From: Nymphaea colorata
Taxonomy: Eukaryota; Streptophyta; Magnoliopsida; Nymphaeales; Nymphaeaceae
Assembly: GCF_008831285.2 (NCBI RefSeq)
Contig: NC_045142.1
Span: 5,277,501 to 5,341,500, forward strand
Direction of reading: 5' to 3'
Length of the DNA stretch: 64,000 nt
In this document: positions 25,606-35,623 of the stretch, piece after piece
Layout of the letters: each line of letters opens with the position of its first letter
Numbering within the stretch: position 1 is the stretch's first letter
The notes under the pieces: generated by a model
Database searches by the model: none
Told to the model about the DNA's origin: nothing
What the model saw: the letters and a program-made list of their open reading frames with translations, nothing else
Made by a program: the position numbers and the translations under genes

Positions 25606-28256
25606 TTCGGTAAATCCATAATAAAAATATTTTAATCAAAATATGAACATTCTAACATGTTATACAGACTAATGTAATCTAAATCATGCTTGAGCTCGAG
25701 TTATTGTTGTAAAAAAAATGGATATTTCTAGCCATTCATTTTTTATTATTAAAAAATATTATTTAATTAAAAAAATACTAACTTACTATATGTTTCTCAC
25801 TTCACTCTTAAGGTCACATCTACAAAATTAGATTGCAAATAGTTAATTTTAATAGGTTCAGTTTTTGTCAATTGTATTTTCAAATCCATTTCCTTCCACG
25901 ACATCCACCAATTTCAAAGGAGGGAAGAAGGTAGTGAAAAGAAAAACGGGGATCGACCCAATTGGTGAATCTCATCCATGTCCCTCTCTCTCTCTCTCTC
26001 TTTTCCCTTCTTCACAACAATTTCATAAATTTGAAATTAGTGAAGCTCATTGAAGGAAATAGTTGAAAATACAATTTTACTTAAACACTTTATACTTATT
26101 TCTTTTATGATAGTCGTCATAGGAGCATTAGTGATGTAGGTTAGTAGTGTAGAAATGGTTAATTATGCTTCAAGTTATGTTGCTCTCAGTGATTGTTTTC
26201 TAATTTTGGTGAGTCTAGCAACTAAATGTCTGATCGCAAACTTCTTTTCCTTCTACTATGTACAGGTTTTGACTTCCATTAAATATGACACCATGAATAA
26301 TAGCAATTATATCAATCTTTCTTAATTGAATATTTTCCAGTAAGCGTTTAACAAATAAATAAATAAACTTAAAAGTGAATGATATTAGAAACAGTGGAAG
26401 TCAAATCCAATATATGCATATTTATGTATGTAGTTTAATTTGTATGATAGGTGGGGCTTAATTTCGTTTCCTAGAAACAGTGGAAGTCAAATCCAATATA
26501 TGCATATATATAGTTTAATTTGTGTGATGGGTGGGGATTAATTTCGTTTCCGTGAAATTAAGCAATTGACATAGGGAACCAATAACAGGTAGCCTTGCGT
26601 AAGCCAAACATACGAAATCGGCTGTGTACCACTGCTGGCAGCTTGTTAAATGAAAAATATCTTAATGAATGTCACTTCTGACCCGTTTTTTTTTGGGTAA
26701 GATTCAAATGAAAACATCTATAAGATGAAGTCAGGTTGCCTCAACCTTCTTTCACTCTCTCTCAAATAGTTTTGACGTGATTTTGAGTTCTTTACAGTAC
26801 GCAAGTTGTATGAAGAAACAGATGACTATATGAACGGATCATGAATGATAATTTGTACCATATAAGAATTCTTATTTTTGGAAGGACTTATCAATATCAG
26901 TTTATGTGAAACAGCACAAAGTACCCAATCACGAAAACCATAAAGATAAAATGCATTTTTGTGGTAATAACATTAATAAGAAGTACTTTGTCCGGAATTG
27001 CAAAATTCGGTTCCAGAAGAGGCAATTCAGTTATATAACGGAATTGGTACTGAATTGGCAGATATTTTTTTTAAAAATGAACTAAAAATATATACGAATT
27101 TATTAAAATAATAAAATTTTTCAAGTCAGAAGAAAAACTTGTTTAAAAATTGTTCACGGCACTCTAGAATAGGCTAATCAAATTGAATTGATCAGACCGG
27201 TTCGATTCATATCAGCCCATTCAGGCATATGACACTAGTTTTGTCCTTCAATGCCTTAAATGCTATGGGGAGAAAATTAAAAACCATATTGTTGACTTTC
27301 TAAATGGGGTTTGCACACGAGGACTCGATCTAATGGGCTAGGCCTCGAACTTTAGTCTATTCAAAATTCCAAGTTCAAAGTTCACGTGGTCTTTTGCTCT
27401 TACCTTACCAAGTCCTTCGTTCCAAAGGCTGTCCTCCTCCAAATAAGAAGAAGGTCTTCCTTGTCCACCGTTTCATACATGCCCAGCTCAAATTCCCTAA
27501 TTTCGAGAGCGGAGATGAAGGGTATCTGGTCGGACGACGTCTGAGCAACGCAGACGCTGATGTTGTCCCTCTTGGGTGCATATATTACTTCCCAATAGTA
27601 CGACTCGTTGGATGAAGTTGTGACGCTGTCCCAATGGTTCCCATCAAATTGAAGATCGAAGGATGGTGGCAATGACTTCCCGTCGTAGTTGCCGTAGAAG
27701 AATGATGCTCGAACCACGTGTTTGCTTCCCCTGTTCACTCCTGGGATCACGTAGCAGCTTTTCTTTTGGGAGGGAAAGTAGCGGAGGCTGTTTAACTCGG
27801 GATCGTATGTATCAGAATTCCGGACTTGGGTAGCTTTGCCCGCCTTAGTGTAACCGTCATCACCCACCCAATTGATGCCCAACCGGTTGGAGTGATTGCC
27901 AGCTTCTCCACAATCAATGTTCAAGAACACTGGAAAGAAGCAAAGGAAACTCACCTCTTTATCATGAATGTGGAGTGGAGGACCAAGCAGTTTTTCTTTT
28001 GTTTACAATGTGGAGGACCAAGCAAAGAACAGTTAATAGTTATATTTTGAAAAAAAATTTATTTGAAGCAACGCGTAACTAATATGTAGAGTGGAGGGTT
28101 GAGATAGAGACTATCCATGTGGGTATCCAGTTCATGGTTAACGGGTGAATCAACCAGGCGCAAGTTGAGACGATGAGAACAGTTACATTTATCACCAAAG
28201 CCGGAGGAAATTTGGATTGCAATGCATAGGCAGAAAAGCAGCAGGGACTTTGCCAT
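13577..28256 (-). CDS. LRR receptor-like kinase subfamily I, gene B (malectin-like/LRR, complete, 13 exons)
   Basis: Minus-strand exons: 28256-28187, 27929-27404, 24087-23603, 20454-20322, 20115-20047, 19967-19896, 18916-18845, 18564-18371, 16862-16645, 16545-16419, 14967-14899, 14810-14630, 13949-13577. All borders are GT-AG, all phases agree, and the total is 2589 nt (862 residues plus stop). Signal peptide 1-23; malectin-like domain about 25-355; [19 protein letters not shown] block about 378-396; LRRs about 404-475; membrane span about 498-523; kinase about 570-830. Gly loop [11 protein letters not shown] (576-586), Lys597 in VAVK, HRD 693-695, DFG 713-715 and the [10 protein letters not shown] segment are present, so an active RD kinase is likely. 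The family (relatives include IOS1 and SIF-type kinases) acts at the plasma membrane in defence and growth signalling. The border before exon 9 (CTGTAG) is the weakest. Introns total about 12 kb and hold LINE and SINE-like debris. Confidence 0.92.
17095..17290 (-). mobile_element. SINE-like relic in intron 8 of gene B
   Basis: On the minus strand the sequence from about 17285 reads GGGGTTGGCATAGTGGGAGT, which matches the tRNA box A consensus TRGCNNAGYNGG. A weaker box B-like stretch (GAGGTAGATACTCATGG) follows about 35 nt on. The rest is GC-richer than its surroundings. Tail and target duplication are unclear. It lies between exons 8 and 9. Confidence 0.4.
18719..18789. repeat. (CT)n-(CA)n compound microsatellite
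   Basis: CT repeats pass into CA repeats. It lies in intron 7 of gene B, between the last LRR exon and the membrane-span exon. Confidence 0.95.
19650..19701. repeat. (GT)n run followed by a G16 tract
   Basis: About 18 GT units are followed by 16 consecutive G. It lies in intron 6 of gene B. On the minus, transcribed strand the tract is C-rich. Confidence 0.95.
21700..23230 (+). pseudogene. Decayed LINE (endonuclease to start of RT) in intron 3 of gene B
   Basis: At about 21990-22020 the reading LIGDF recalls the LINE endonuclease block (LIGGDFN), and at about 22130-22170 VFIWSNK.LKSCLQ recalls FTWSN...SRLDRFL. At 23080-23150 the plus strand reads [13 protein letters not shown], the start of the RT domain, homologous to the copy at 600-690. 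Many stops are present. Similarity to the left copy ends near 23230, where a short TA run begins, so this copy has lost the rest of the RT. Confidence 0.55.
25562..25606. repeat. (TA)n-(CA)n microsatellite
   Basis: A short TA run passes into CA repeats. It lies in intron 2 of gene B. Confidence 0.85.
26387..26558. repeat. Tandem duplication, 2 x 86 bp, only in copy B
   Basis: Units begin AGAAACAGTGGAAGTC at 26387 and again at 26473, each running through a GTGGGG(C/A)TTAATTTCGTTTC block. The matching place in copy A (about 6325-6410) has a single unit, so this doubling came after the segmental duplication. Confidence 0.85.
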
Positions 28257-30271
28257 GTTAATAAGACGACGGATGCACGCTCCGGGCACCAGAAATTAGG
28301 AAACTCCACAGAAACTGAATCCACCTTCTTTCCTGAGTGTGTGCTTTAGAGTACAGAGGTGGAGGCCGTAGAGGCTTTAATGTCTGATTTATTTGACCAG
28401 TCTTTCCTTGAGGGAAGCTTTCGTATGGCATTAACCGTAAGCAGACATTTTTTTCAATAGTATTGTTATAAGGTCAAAAGCTTTAGTGTCTTTTCAGATG
28501 TAAAGATTGATGTACATTGTAAACAATTTTAATTATGACTACAGTATTCATTTCCTTTTTTTTCTAATAAGCAGTCGTTATCAAATATAGCGACGGGTAT
28601 CGGCCCGTATTGGCCAACTTCTCATCTTTTATTAGAAAATATATCCTTGGATCAAGTGATACGCATCAGCCCCATATTGGTTTTTTTTATATTAAAAACG
28701 GTTAAAATATTTTAAATTCTTCTACAAATTGCAGATATATAGAGGTCTGTGTCAGCCAGCATCATGTCGAATATAGGCCCGTATTTTCCCTTTGTTAGCC
28801 ATTAGTAATGTATTCCAACGCTCAAAATGGTAACAAGGCTATGTTGAAATGGCTCTTTTGGAGTTTAAAGCTAGCTTTAAGTAACATTATTTTAAATTTT
28901 TTATTTAAGTAAAGTCAACCAAGATTTTCAATTATAATCTTCTCGATCAAGTTGACATTGTTTATATAAACCTTCATACTGATCCTTGAAGATGCTGAAA
29001 TTAATATAAGCTTGATTTATAAGAGTGTGCAATTTGTGTGAATATATGTACCTATCTAATGGTTAAGCAGTGACGATGGAATGGGAAGAACTGGAAACGA
29101 TAGCTTGATCTTTTTTTTTTATTATTTAAATGCAAGTAGCTCTTTTTTATTTAATCATTTAGTACATTTGACGTACTCCTTCTACGATCTGCCCATATAT
29201 TTAATTTTTCTTTCAATCGTCTCCTTCAATTTATTTTTCATATGATATGCAAATAGTGATTTACTCAGCTGACTTATTCTAAAATTCAAATTTGCAATAT
29301 GTTTGGTCTCTTTATTCTAACCTTTCTAACAAATTTCTTGCAGCCTTCGTCTTTTCTCAAAAGACCCAGAATCTTTTCACATGATTTTGCAAGTTTCTGC
29401 ATGCTACACTCCATGAATGCTTTTTCTTCAGAACCCGTCATTTGTTAATTGCCCCCGTTTAACCTGATAGGGAATAATAAGATGTATAAAAAATAGATTA
29501 ATAAGAATTTTCCATTCTAACTTTAATCTTGCTATGCTCAATAAAATTTTACTGTTATCTTTGTGGCCATGATCATCATCCATATACATATATATAAGCA
29601 GCACGAAATATATTATATGAATACTTGCATACAATCATCCCAATCGTTTTGATATTTTTCCAATATCAGTAACGTCAGAAACTATCAAACCAAAACAAAG
29701 TTTTAACTTAATTTTTCTCAACTTCTTAAAAAACTACAATATAACTCATCGGATCTTAATGTCATATTGGTCAAATAGTTGAGACCCGCAGTTGGCAGTG
29801 CTCTTGCTGTTGAAACAGTGAATTAAACCTTCGCTTGTATAATCATATGCCCGCAATTGAATGAACATGGAAAAAGTCATGATATCATTACCATGAATGT
29901 TATACAATGAAGTTCAACCATAGTTGCCTTTTTCAGTCTTATTTTTCTTGACTCAATTCCTTTTATTTATTTTTTGCAAGTTGCCGTAGTACAATTGCTT
30001 GCGAAGCTTGAACCCATGGAACTCCACTCGTTTATTTGATAAACTCCAGCCATAAATCCTCTTTGACGCATATACGACTCTACTTTCTTTGGAACTTAGA
30101 GGGCGTTTGATTACTCCATATTTGAAATTCGTGAATTTGATGTCGGTCTGACATGGTATTACCTTTGCTGATGTGGTAAAAGAGCCAAGGTAAAATCTTT
30201 CATTGATCAAACAAAGGATTTTAGATTTAAACTAGGTTTCATACTTAAAATCTTTATTTTACTTCTTTATA
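28257..30271. other. 5' flank of gene B; duplicated, no further gene
   Basis: Probable promoter side of gene B. The stretches 28257-28640 and 28740-29400 are shared with the 5' flank of gene A, and 29720-30060 is shared with 38590-38890. I see no convincing TATA box at the expected distance from the ATG at 28256 and no open frame of note. Confidence 0.5.
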
Positions 30272-30520
30272 TCACTGCAACAATGTTGCCTTTTGCTGAT
30301 GGTCTTAGCCGTTGGGAGAAAACCCTCAAAAGCCTTGGGAAAAATGTCGTGGGGAATTCAATTCCCAACGGCAAAGGCCGTTGGCAATGATTAGGAGCAT
30401 TCCCAATGCACTTCAGCAGTTGGAAAGATCTTACAATCCCCAACAGAGTGAGCCGTCGGGAATTCATTGCGTTCATACCAGCCAATGCTGTTGGGAATTC
30501 ATGGAGTTACCAACAACTAA
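30272..30520 (+). mobile_element. CACTA-like left end with subterminal repeats
   Basis: Begins CACTGCAACAA, one base from the CACTACAACAA terminus, and is followed by at least six copies in both orientations of a motif like GCCGTTGGGAATTC (clear at about 30310, 30354, 30382, 30448 and 30486). This is the usual layout of a CACTA subterminal region. I did not find the other end or a transposase. Confidence 0.5.
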
Positions 30521-30762
30521 TTAAAGTAAAAGGAATTTTACAGCAATTGGAAATATACATATATCAAAATGAGCTTAAGAGAGCAGAGACAGAACAAAAA
30601 AATAAATAAATTTATTAATATATACATAATGATCTTGTCTAATACATATGAAGCCTAATACAACATACTATTAATATACAACATCCAAATATGCTATCTA
30701 CATGTTGATGTCTCAAATCCTGGAGGAACAGGCCCAAAAGACATTGAAACGAAATGATACAA

Positions 30763-30988
30763 GAATGACCTCGTACAATGTTCTCTGTCCTTTACAAGCA
30801 AAGACAAGACCAGATCTTATACAACTCAGGTTCTAGTCGTGTGTGCAAGAGCTCCACAACACAATCTCCTTTGTAGAATGACCTCATACAATGTTCTCTG
30901 TCCTTTACAAGCAAAGCCAAGACCAGATCTTATACAACTCAGGTTCTAGTCGTGTGTGCAAGAGGTCTACAACACAATCTCCTTTTAC
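30763..30988. repeat. Tandem duplication, 2 x 113 bp
   Basis: Two copies starting GAATGACCTC at 30763 and 30876, each with the block CAGATCTTATACAACTCAGG, differ at only a few positions. No open frame runs through them. Confidence 0.9.
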
Positions 30989-31271
30989 AATGGACGTCTT
31001 TTGCTAGCAATTCCGCTGGGTACCCTCAAAATTTTGTTCCCCAAAACTCTGAACCAATTCCTTGTGTTTAGACTGATCTTTTGGATGTCAGACTGTAAAC
31101 AATATTTACTCTTCCTTTTTTCCTTCTGAAATTTTTTTTAGTAAATCCTTGGAGCACATATCTTATGCTTGCACAAGATTGAGGCGGTCTGCTTTCACCC
31201 ATGCAGGCTCCTGTCAATCATCCATAGAAATAAATAAGGAAAAAATATAAGTACTATCTCTGTTGTCTTAA

Positions 31272-31670
31272 GGCCTGTTTGGCTGGAGGGAATGGGAAGG
31301 AAATGGAAAGATTGAGCAATCCCTCCTTTGTTTGGTTGGCTAATTAGAAAGGAGGGAAATGGAGGGAAAGAGACAAAGTGTGTTTGGTTGCGAGGGGGGG
31401 AAATGAAAGGAAATAAAAGGAAATGATAGATTAGTATAAATACAATCTCTCTCAAATCGGACGGATTGGGAGGGAAAGGAAAGGAAAGAAATGAGTCTTT
31501 TCTTTCATTTCCTTTCATTTATATCCAAACAAGTTTTTTAATCACCTCTTTTCTTTCCTTTCCATTACATTCTTTTCCCTTCCCTTTCTCTTCCCTTCCC
31601 TTTCCTTTCCCTCCCTTTCCGTCCCTTCCTTTCCCTCCCTTTCCCTTCCTTTCCCTCCAACCAAACAGGG
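31272..31670. mobile_element. Tourist-like MITE (PIF/Harbinger), 399 bp
   Basis: The left end GGCCTGTTTGGCTGGAGGGA and the reverse complement of the right end CCCTGTTTGGTTGGAGGGAA match at 17 of about 20 positions. Both sides carry the 3-bp target duplication TAA (31269-31271 and 31671-31673). TAA/TTA duplications and a TGTTTGG-bearing terminus are marks of Tourist-type elements. The interior is a polypurine/polypyrimidine tract with no transposase. Confidence 0.85.
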
Positions 31671-32012
31671 TAAACAAGGCGTTAAAGCTTTTCTCTTCCT
31701 TCGAACACACCTTTTACAAACAAAGGGAAAGAAAATTCTACAGCTGCAATATATGTTCCGTTGCAATAACAGCAGCAAGTCCAGGCTCAAATTTCTGTTT
31801 TCTCTCTTTGTCATATATAACGACCAAGAAGTCCACGGTTTTGTGCAAATTGACATCACAGTGAAGCACTGTGAAGGAACTTAAAAGAATTGAACTTAAT
31901 ATATGCAGAAAGAAGAATAAAACTTTATGCCCTTCAGGCTGAAAATTTTATGCAAGGCATATTTATTTAATTTTTCAGAATTAGATCTGTTATTTATTTA
32001 ATAGTTACATTG

Positions 32013-32013
32013 T

Positions 32014-32060
<47 letters not shown>
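32013..32060. repeat. (CT)n microsatellite
   Basis: About 20 CT units with one interruption, followed by a short CA run. Confidence 0.95.
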
Positions 32061-32232
32061 CATCCACACACACACTGGGCTTGTTTTGAACTGTACATGC
32101 TGGTTTTGACGACTTAAGATCCAGTAACAGGTAACAAAGAAATTCAGGAAATTTCTTCTATCTAATTGACGATTCATTTCATTGACAAACATTCAAAAAT
32201 TATCTGCCATGCTTAACCAGTTCATAACTTTA

Positions 32233-35200
32233 GAGGTCGTTTGATGACCACAGGACACGCAGAACAGGACACGCGTGTCCTGTCTAAGCAAAATTTTCAT
32301 CAAACACCGTCCATAAGACAGGTTGGACACGATGGACAACTGGACAACACTATAAATAGTTTTTTTGTCCCATCCCGTTCCGACCTAACCCTCGGAACGG
32401 ATAGAACTCTTCCCTCACGAGCCCCCGACCCCGACCCCAACCCCGAGCCCTCGACGCCATCTCCGTCTCCTCCCCCGTCTTCTCTCCTTCTCCTCCGTCT
32501 CCTCCCCCGTCTTCTCTTCTTCTCCTCCGTCTCTGCCAGAGAGAGGCTACATCTTGCCCTGCTGCCGACCGGCCGGTATTCTTCCCTCACGAGCACCCTA
32601 CCTCGAGCCCTTGACGCCATCTCCATCTTTGGCCCCGTCTTCTCTCCTTCTCCTCTGTCTCCGCCAGACAGAGGCTACATCCTGCCCTACTGCCGACGGG
32701 TATTCCAGCCTTCTATTCATCTCCAACGTCTCGGTGACCATCTGCATTCCAGGTACTGGTCTATTCCTATCTCTCTCTCTCTCTCTCCTCTCTCTATTGT
32801 TCGATTGTATTGTCAATGGTAGTTGAAGCCCCTTTTGCATTGTCTGATATGGAGATTTGTTGCAAATGGCAACGATTGGGTTACTAGATTTGGGCTTTTT
32901 ACTTCTTTTGTCTCTTTCGCCTCTTGAAAGGGGGAAAAACTCAGCCTCAGTCCTCTTCCCTTCCTTACAAGCTTCTTTTCAACACGTCTGCACAACACAA
33001 ATAAAGAAGAGGGGGTAATTTTTATTGAGAACGTTTTCCTTTCCCTATTCTTTCACCTTTGTATTTTCTTCTCTTCAAGAACCTGTTTTATAGGGCGTAT
33101 CGTGGTCGAGAACCACACGTGTTATTGCTTTTTCTGTATTGTCATACTATTTTCCTGATTATTGAAGTTGAACAGAAAATTCCAGTGGGATTTATGTTTT
33201 GACCCTATTTTTCTGTCCGTGCCTGGTTCCTTTTCTCTATCCATCTTTCTTAACTTGGGTCCTTTTAATTTCCTCCAATGTGTGATAGTAACTAAGTGAA
33301 GGAATTTCTTGTTCTCAATCCTATGGAGTGTGGACCTCTTCCGTTTGGCTTATGTGCAAGTTCCAAGTTTACTCTGTTTGGCTTATGTGCCATGATAGTG
33401 TGAACCTTTTCAACAACCTGTTTTAACTCTCTGACTGGGGTGTCTTTGTGCTGGAGCTTGTGCATATTGATTTTGATATGGATGAAATAATGATAATTAC
33501 AAGCCATCATTATCATGGTTGTTGCTGTTTTCAGTGGCAGAGTGTTTCATGCAGCAGGGAATAAGCTTGCAATCCATGGAGCTGAATGAATCACCTGACA
33601 TGACATGAAAATGTATTGCTGCCTAGGGGGAGTTAGTTCTTAAGTCAGATTCAGGGAGCAAACAGACTTGGTTTATGTTGAAGAACCTCGTCACTGTGTG
33701 AACTTTTGTACTCTCCTAGGTATCCTTGGTCTTGTTCATACTATGTTGGATTATGTTGAAGAATCATGTCAGCATGTGAATGTAGTCTTGTCTGGCATTC
33801 CCAACTATCATTGTTGAACTCGCTGCAAAATGTCATCTTGAAATATAAAAAGCTTTCACTGTGTGAACTTTGATTTATGTGTGAACTTTGTTCTCGTCCT
33901 AGCTGTCCTGTGTTCATCTTGTTCCAAGTATATCTTTATTGATCAATGAGGAAAAGGAAAAGAGGGAGATCATCAAACCTATTTTGATAGTCCTGTTCTG
34001 CAGACATTGTCTTTCAGAGATGCTATGTTCAGAGTTACACTTACATTTTGTCTTTTGTCACAGTCTCCTTGTTTTCGATATTCATGGAGACATATTACTT
34101 TGTGGATTGTACAAAATCTGTCTTTCAAGAAAGGAATGTGCAATCGGTGCAAATTTATTGCTTTTCCTATCAAATTCAGAAAAAAGAAAATGAGAAGGTT
34201 GTGGTTAAGTTGCTGCTTCTTTTTGCCTCCTTGATGTTTATTCAATAAAAGCAAAAAGGAAGAGTAAACACATAGAAAGAAATTTCATTTTGAGGCAAGC
34301 ATCATTACCTTCTGTGTTTGCCACTGCATTGCACGTGGTGCCCTGAATGACCCACCACTTTGCCCTACTCGAGCAGAGGAGACCAGGCGTGTGATCTCTT
34401 CAACATTCTTTTCTTCAAAGGGATGGATGCCTCTTGGGCGTGCCATGTGGCTCAACCCCCTTGATTGTCATGTGATGGGGAGTCGATTCCTTGTTTATCT
34501 TGGTTCACACAAAATCATTCCCGGATTTGCACATTCTTACATCTTTGTTATTTTCCCTTAACTTTTATTGGGCAAGCTTTTTTTGTTGTTCTGATTATGC
34601 AAAAGATGCCTCTGCTGCCAGTAAGTTATTGCCATCCATTTCTCGTTGTTGTCCAGCAGCAAAACTGCAGAACCTTGAGGAGTTTTAGTTTATGTATTTC
34701 AAGTCATCGTTAGTGCGTGGAGTCTGGTCCACTCATGGCATCATCCCGGATGGTTGGCCTTCTATTGGTGGGAAGGATGTTTGCCTGCAAATCCTCTCAT
34801 GTTGGAAGAAGGGGAGGAAGTGGCAGTCTATGGTTTCAAGCAAAAAAGACTGCATTTTCATCGCTTAAGCTGTCTTGGTTTTGAGACAGCGAGAAGCTCA
34901 AGAGGAGAATTTGTTGTTGGAGTAGATTTAGTGTGAGCAGCTGTTTCATAGGGTTGCCTGTATTAAAATTGTCTCTATTGGGCACGTTCGAGGTGGATGC
35001 AGGAATGTCAATGTATTGTATTCAACATTATATATGTTTTTTTTAATAACACTTATCAAATATGAACTGCATTATATATGCTTTTTTTAACAGCAAACTT
35101 TCAGAGTATGTATGTACATATTAACGATATTAATGATTATTATTCGTTAGAATATTCATTTAAGAAGGAATTTGAATTTGATTATTTCTTAAATTTGGAA

Positions 35201-35620
35201 CACATCCCATTTCTTAGGATTACGATTTTTTTTTTTACATCCAAACAGAATTTGTTTAAGCAGTTTGATTGGTTAATTAGATATCTAATCCGAATCTGGA
35301 TCCATTGGCATATCCCAATTTACATTAGATTGACATAAATAAAACAACAAAGTATCCAGTATTGCAGACAAAGTTCGAATTTATCTTTTATAATTGTAAT
35401 TAGATTAGTTTAATATGCGAACAAACGTTAGACAAGACGGACAAAACAGACAGAACAGACATATGCAAAACAAACGCCGGACAAGAATAACATGGTGTTA
35501 TGTTCTTAAAACCATCAAACGTTGGACAAAAAACATCATTGTCCATGAGGACAGGACAGTAGTGTAACGGACAGGACGTCCTGTCTGTCCTGTCCCAATG
35601 GACAGCAATCAAACGACCTC
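32233..35620. mobile_element. Harbinger-like non-autonomous transposon, 3388 bp
   Basis: The left end GAGGTCGTTTGATGACC and the reverse complement of the right end GAGGTCGTTTGATTGCTG share 14 perfect bases, and both sides have a TTA target duplication (32230-32232 and 35621-35623). Both ends are rich in short GGACA(C/G) motifs (32262-32345 and 35430-35600), as subterminal transposase sites usually are. The inside has no DDE transposase or Myb-like frame that I can see. It does have a GC-rich block (32385-32760) ending in (CT)n that looks like the 5' end of a host gene, so it may have captured sequence. Confidence 0.8.
32408..32705. repeat. Internal GC-rich repeat inside the Harbinger-like element
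   Basis: The block TCTTCCCTCACGAGC...TTGACGCCATCTCC...GAGGCTACATC(T/C)TGCCCT...TGCCGAC occurs twice (about 32408-32575 and 32579-32705). The first copy also has an inner repeat of a CTCCTCCCCCGTCTTCTCT segment. It is pyrimidine-rich like a plant 5' UTR. Confidence 0.7.
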
Positions 35621-35623
35621 TTA

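Larger units (their letters stand above)
22960..29400. repeat. Segmental duplication, copy B
   Basis: Partner of 480-10700, with the same order and direction; the matching pieces are listed under copy A. Compared with A it lacks the GC-rich foldback insertion in intron 2 and the roughly 600-bp insertion close to exon 2 (about 7100-7740), and has its own insertion at about 24340-25860 and an 86-bp tandem duplication. Confidence 0.8.

Noticed and set aside
31466-31864. Open frames on both strands rich in Phe-Pro-Ser or Lys-Glu-Gly
   Set aside because: Translation of the polypyrimidine tract inside the Tourist-like MITE.
32241-32822. 193-codon plus-strand frame rich in Pro, Ser and Leu
   Set aside because: Low-complexity translation of the pyrimidine-rich cargo and the transposon end; it begins in the terminal repeat.
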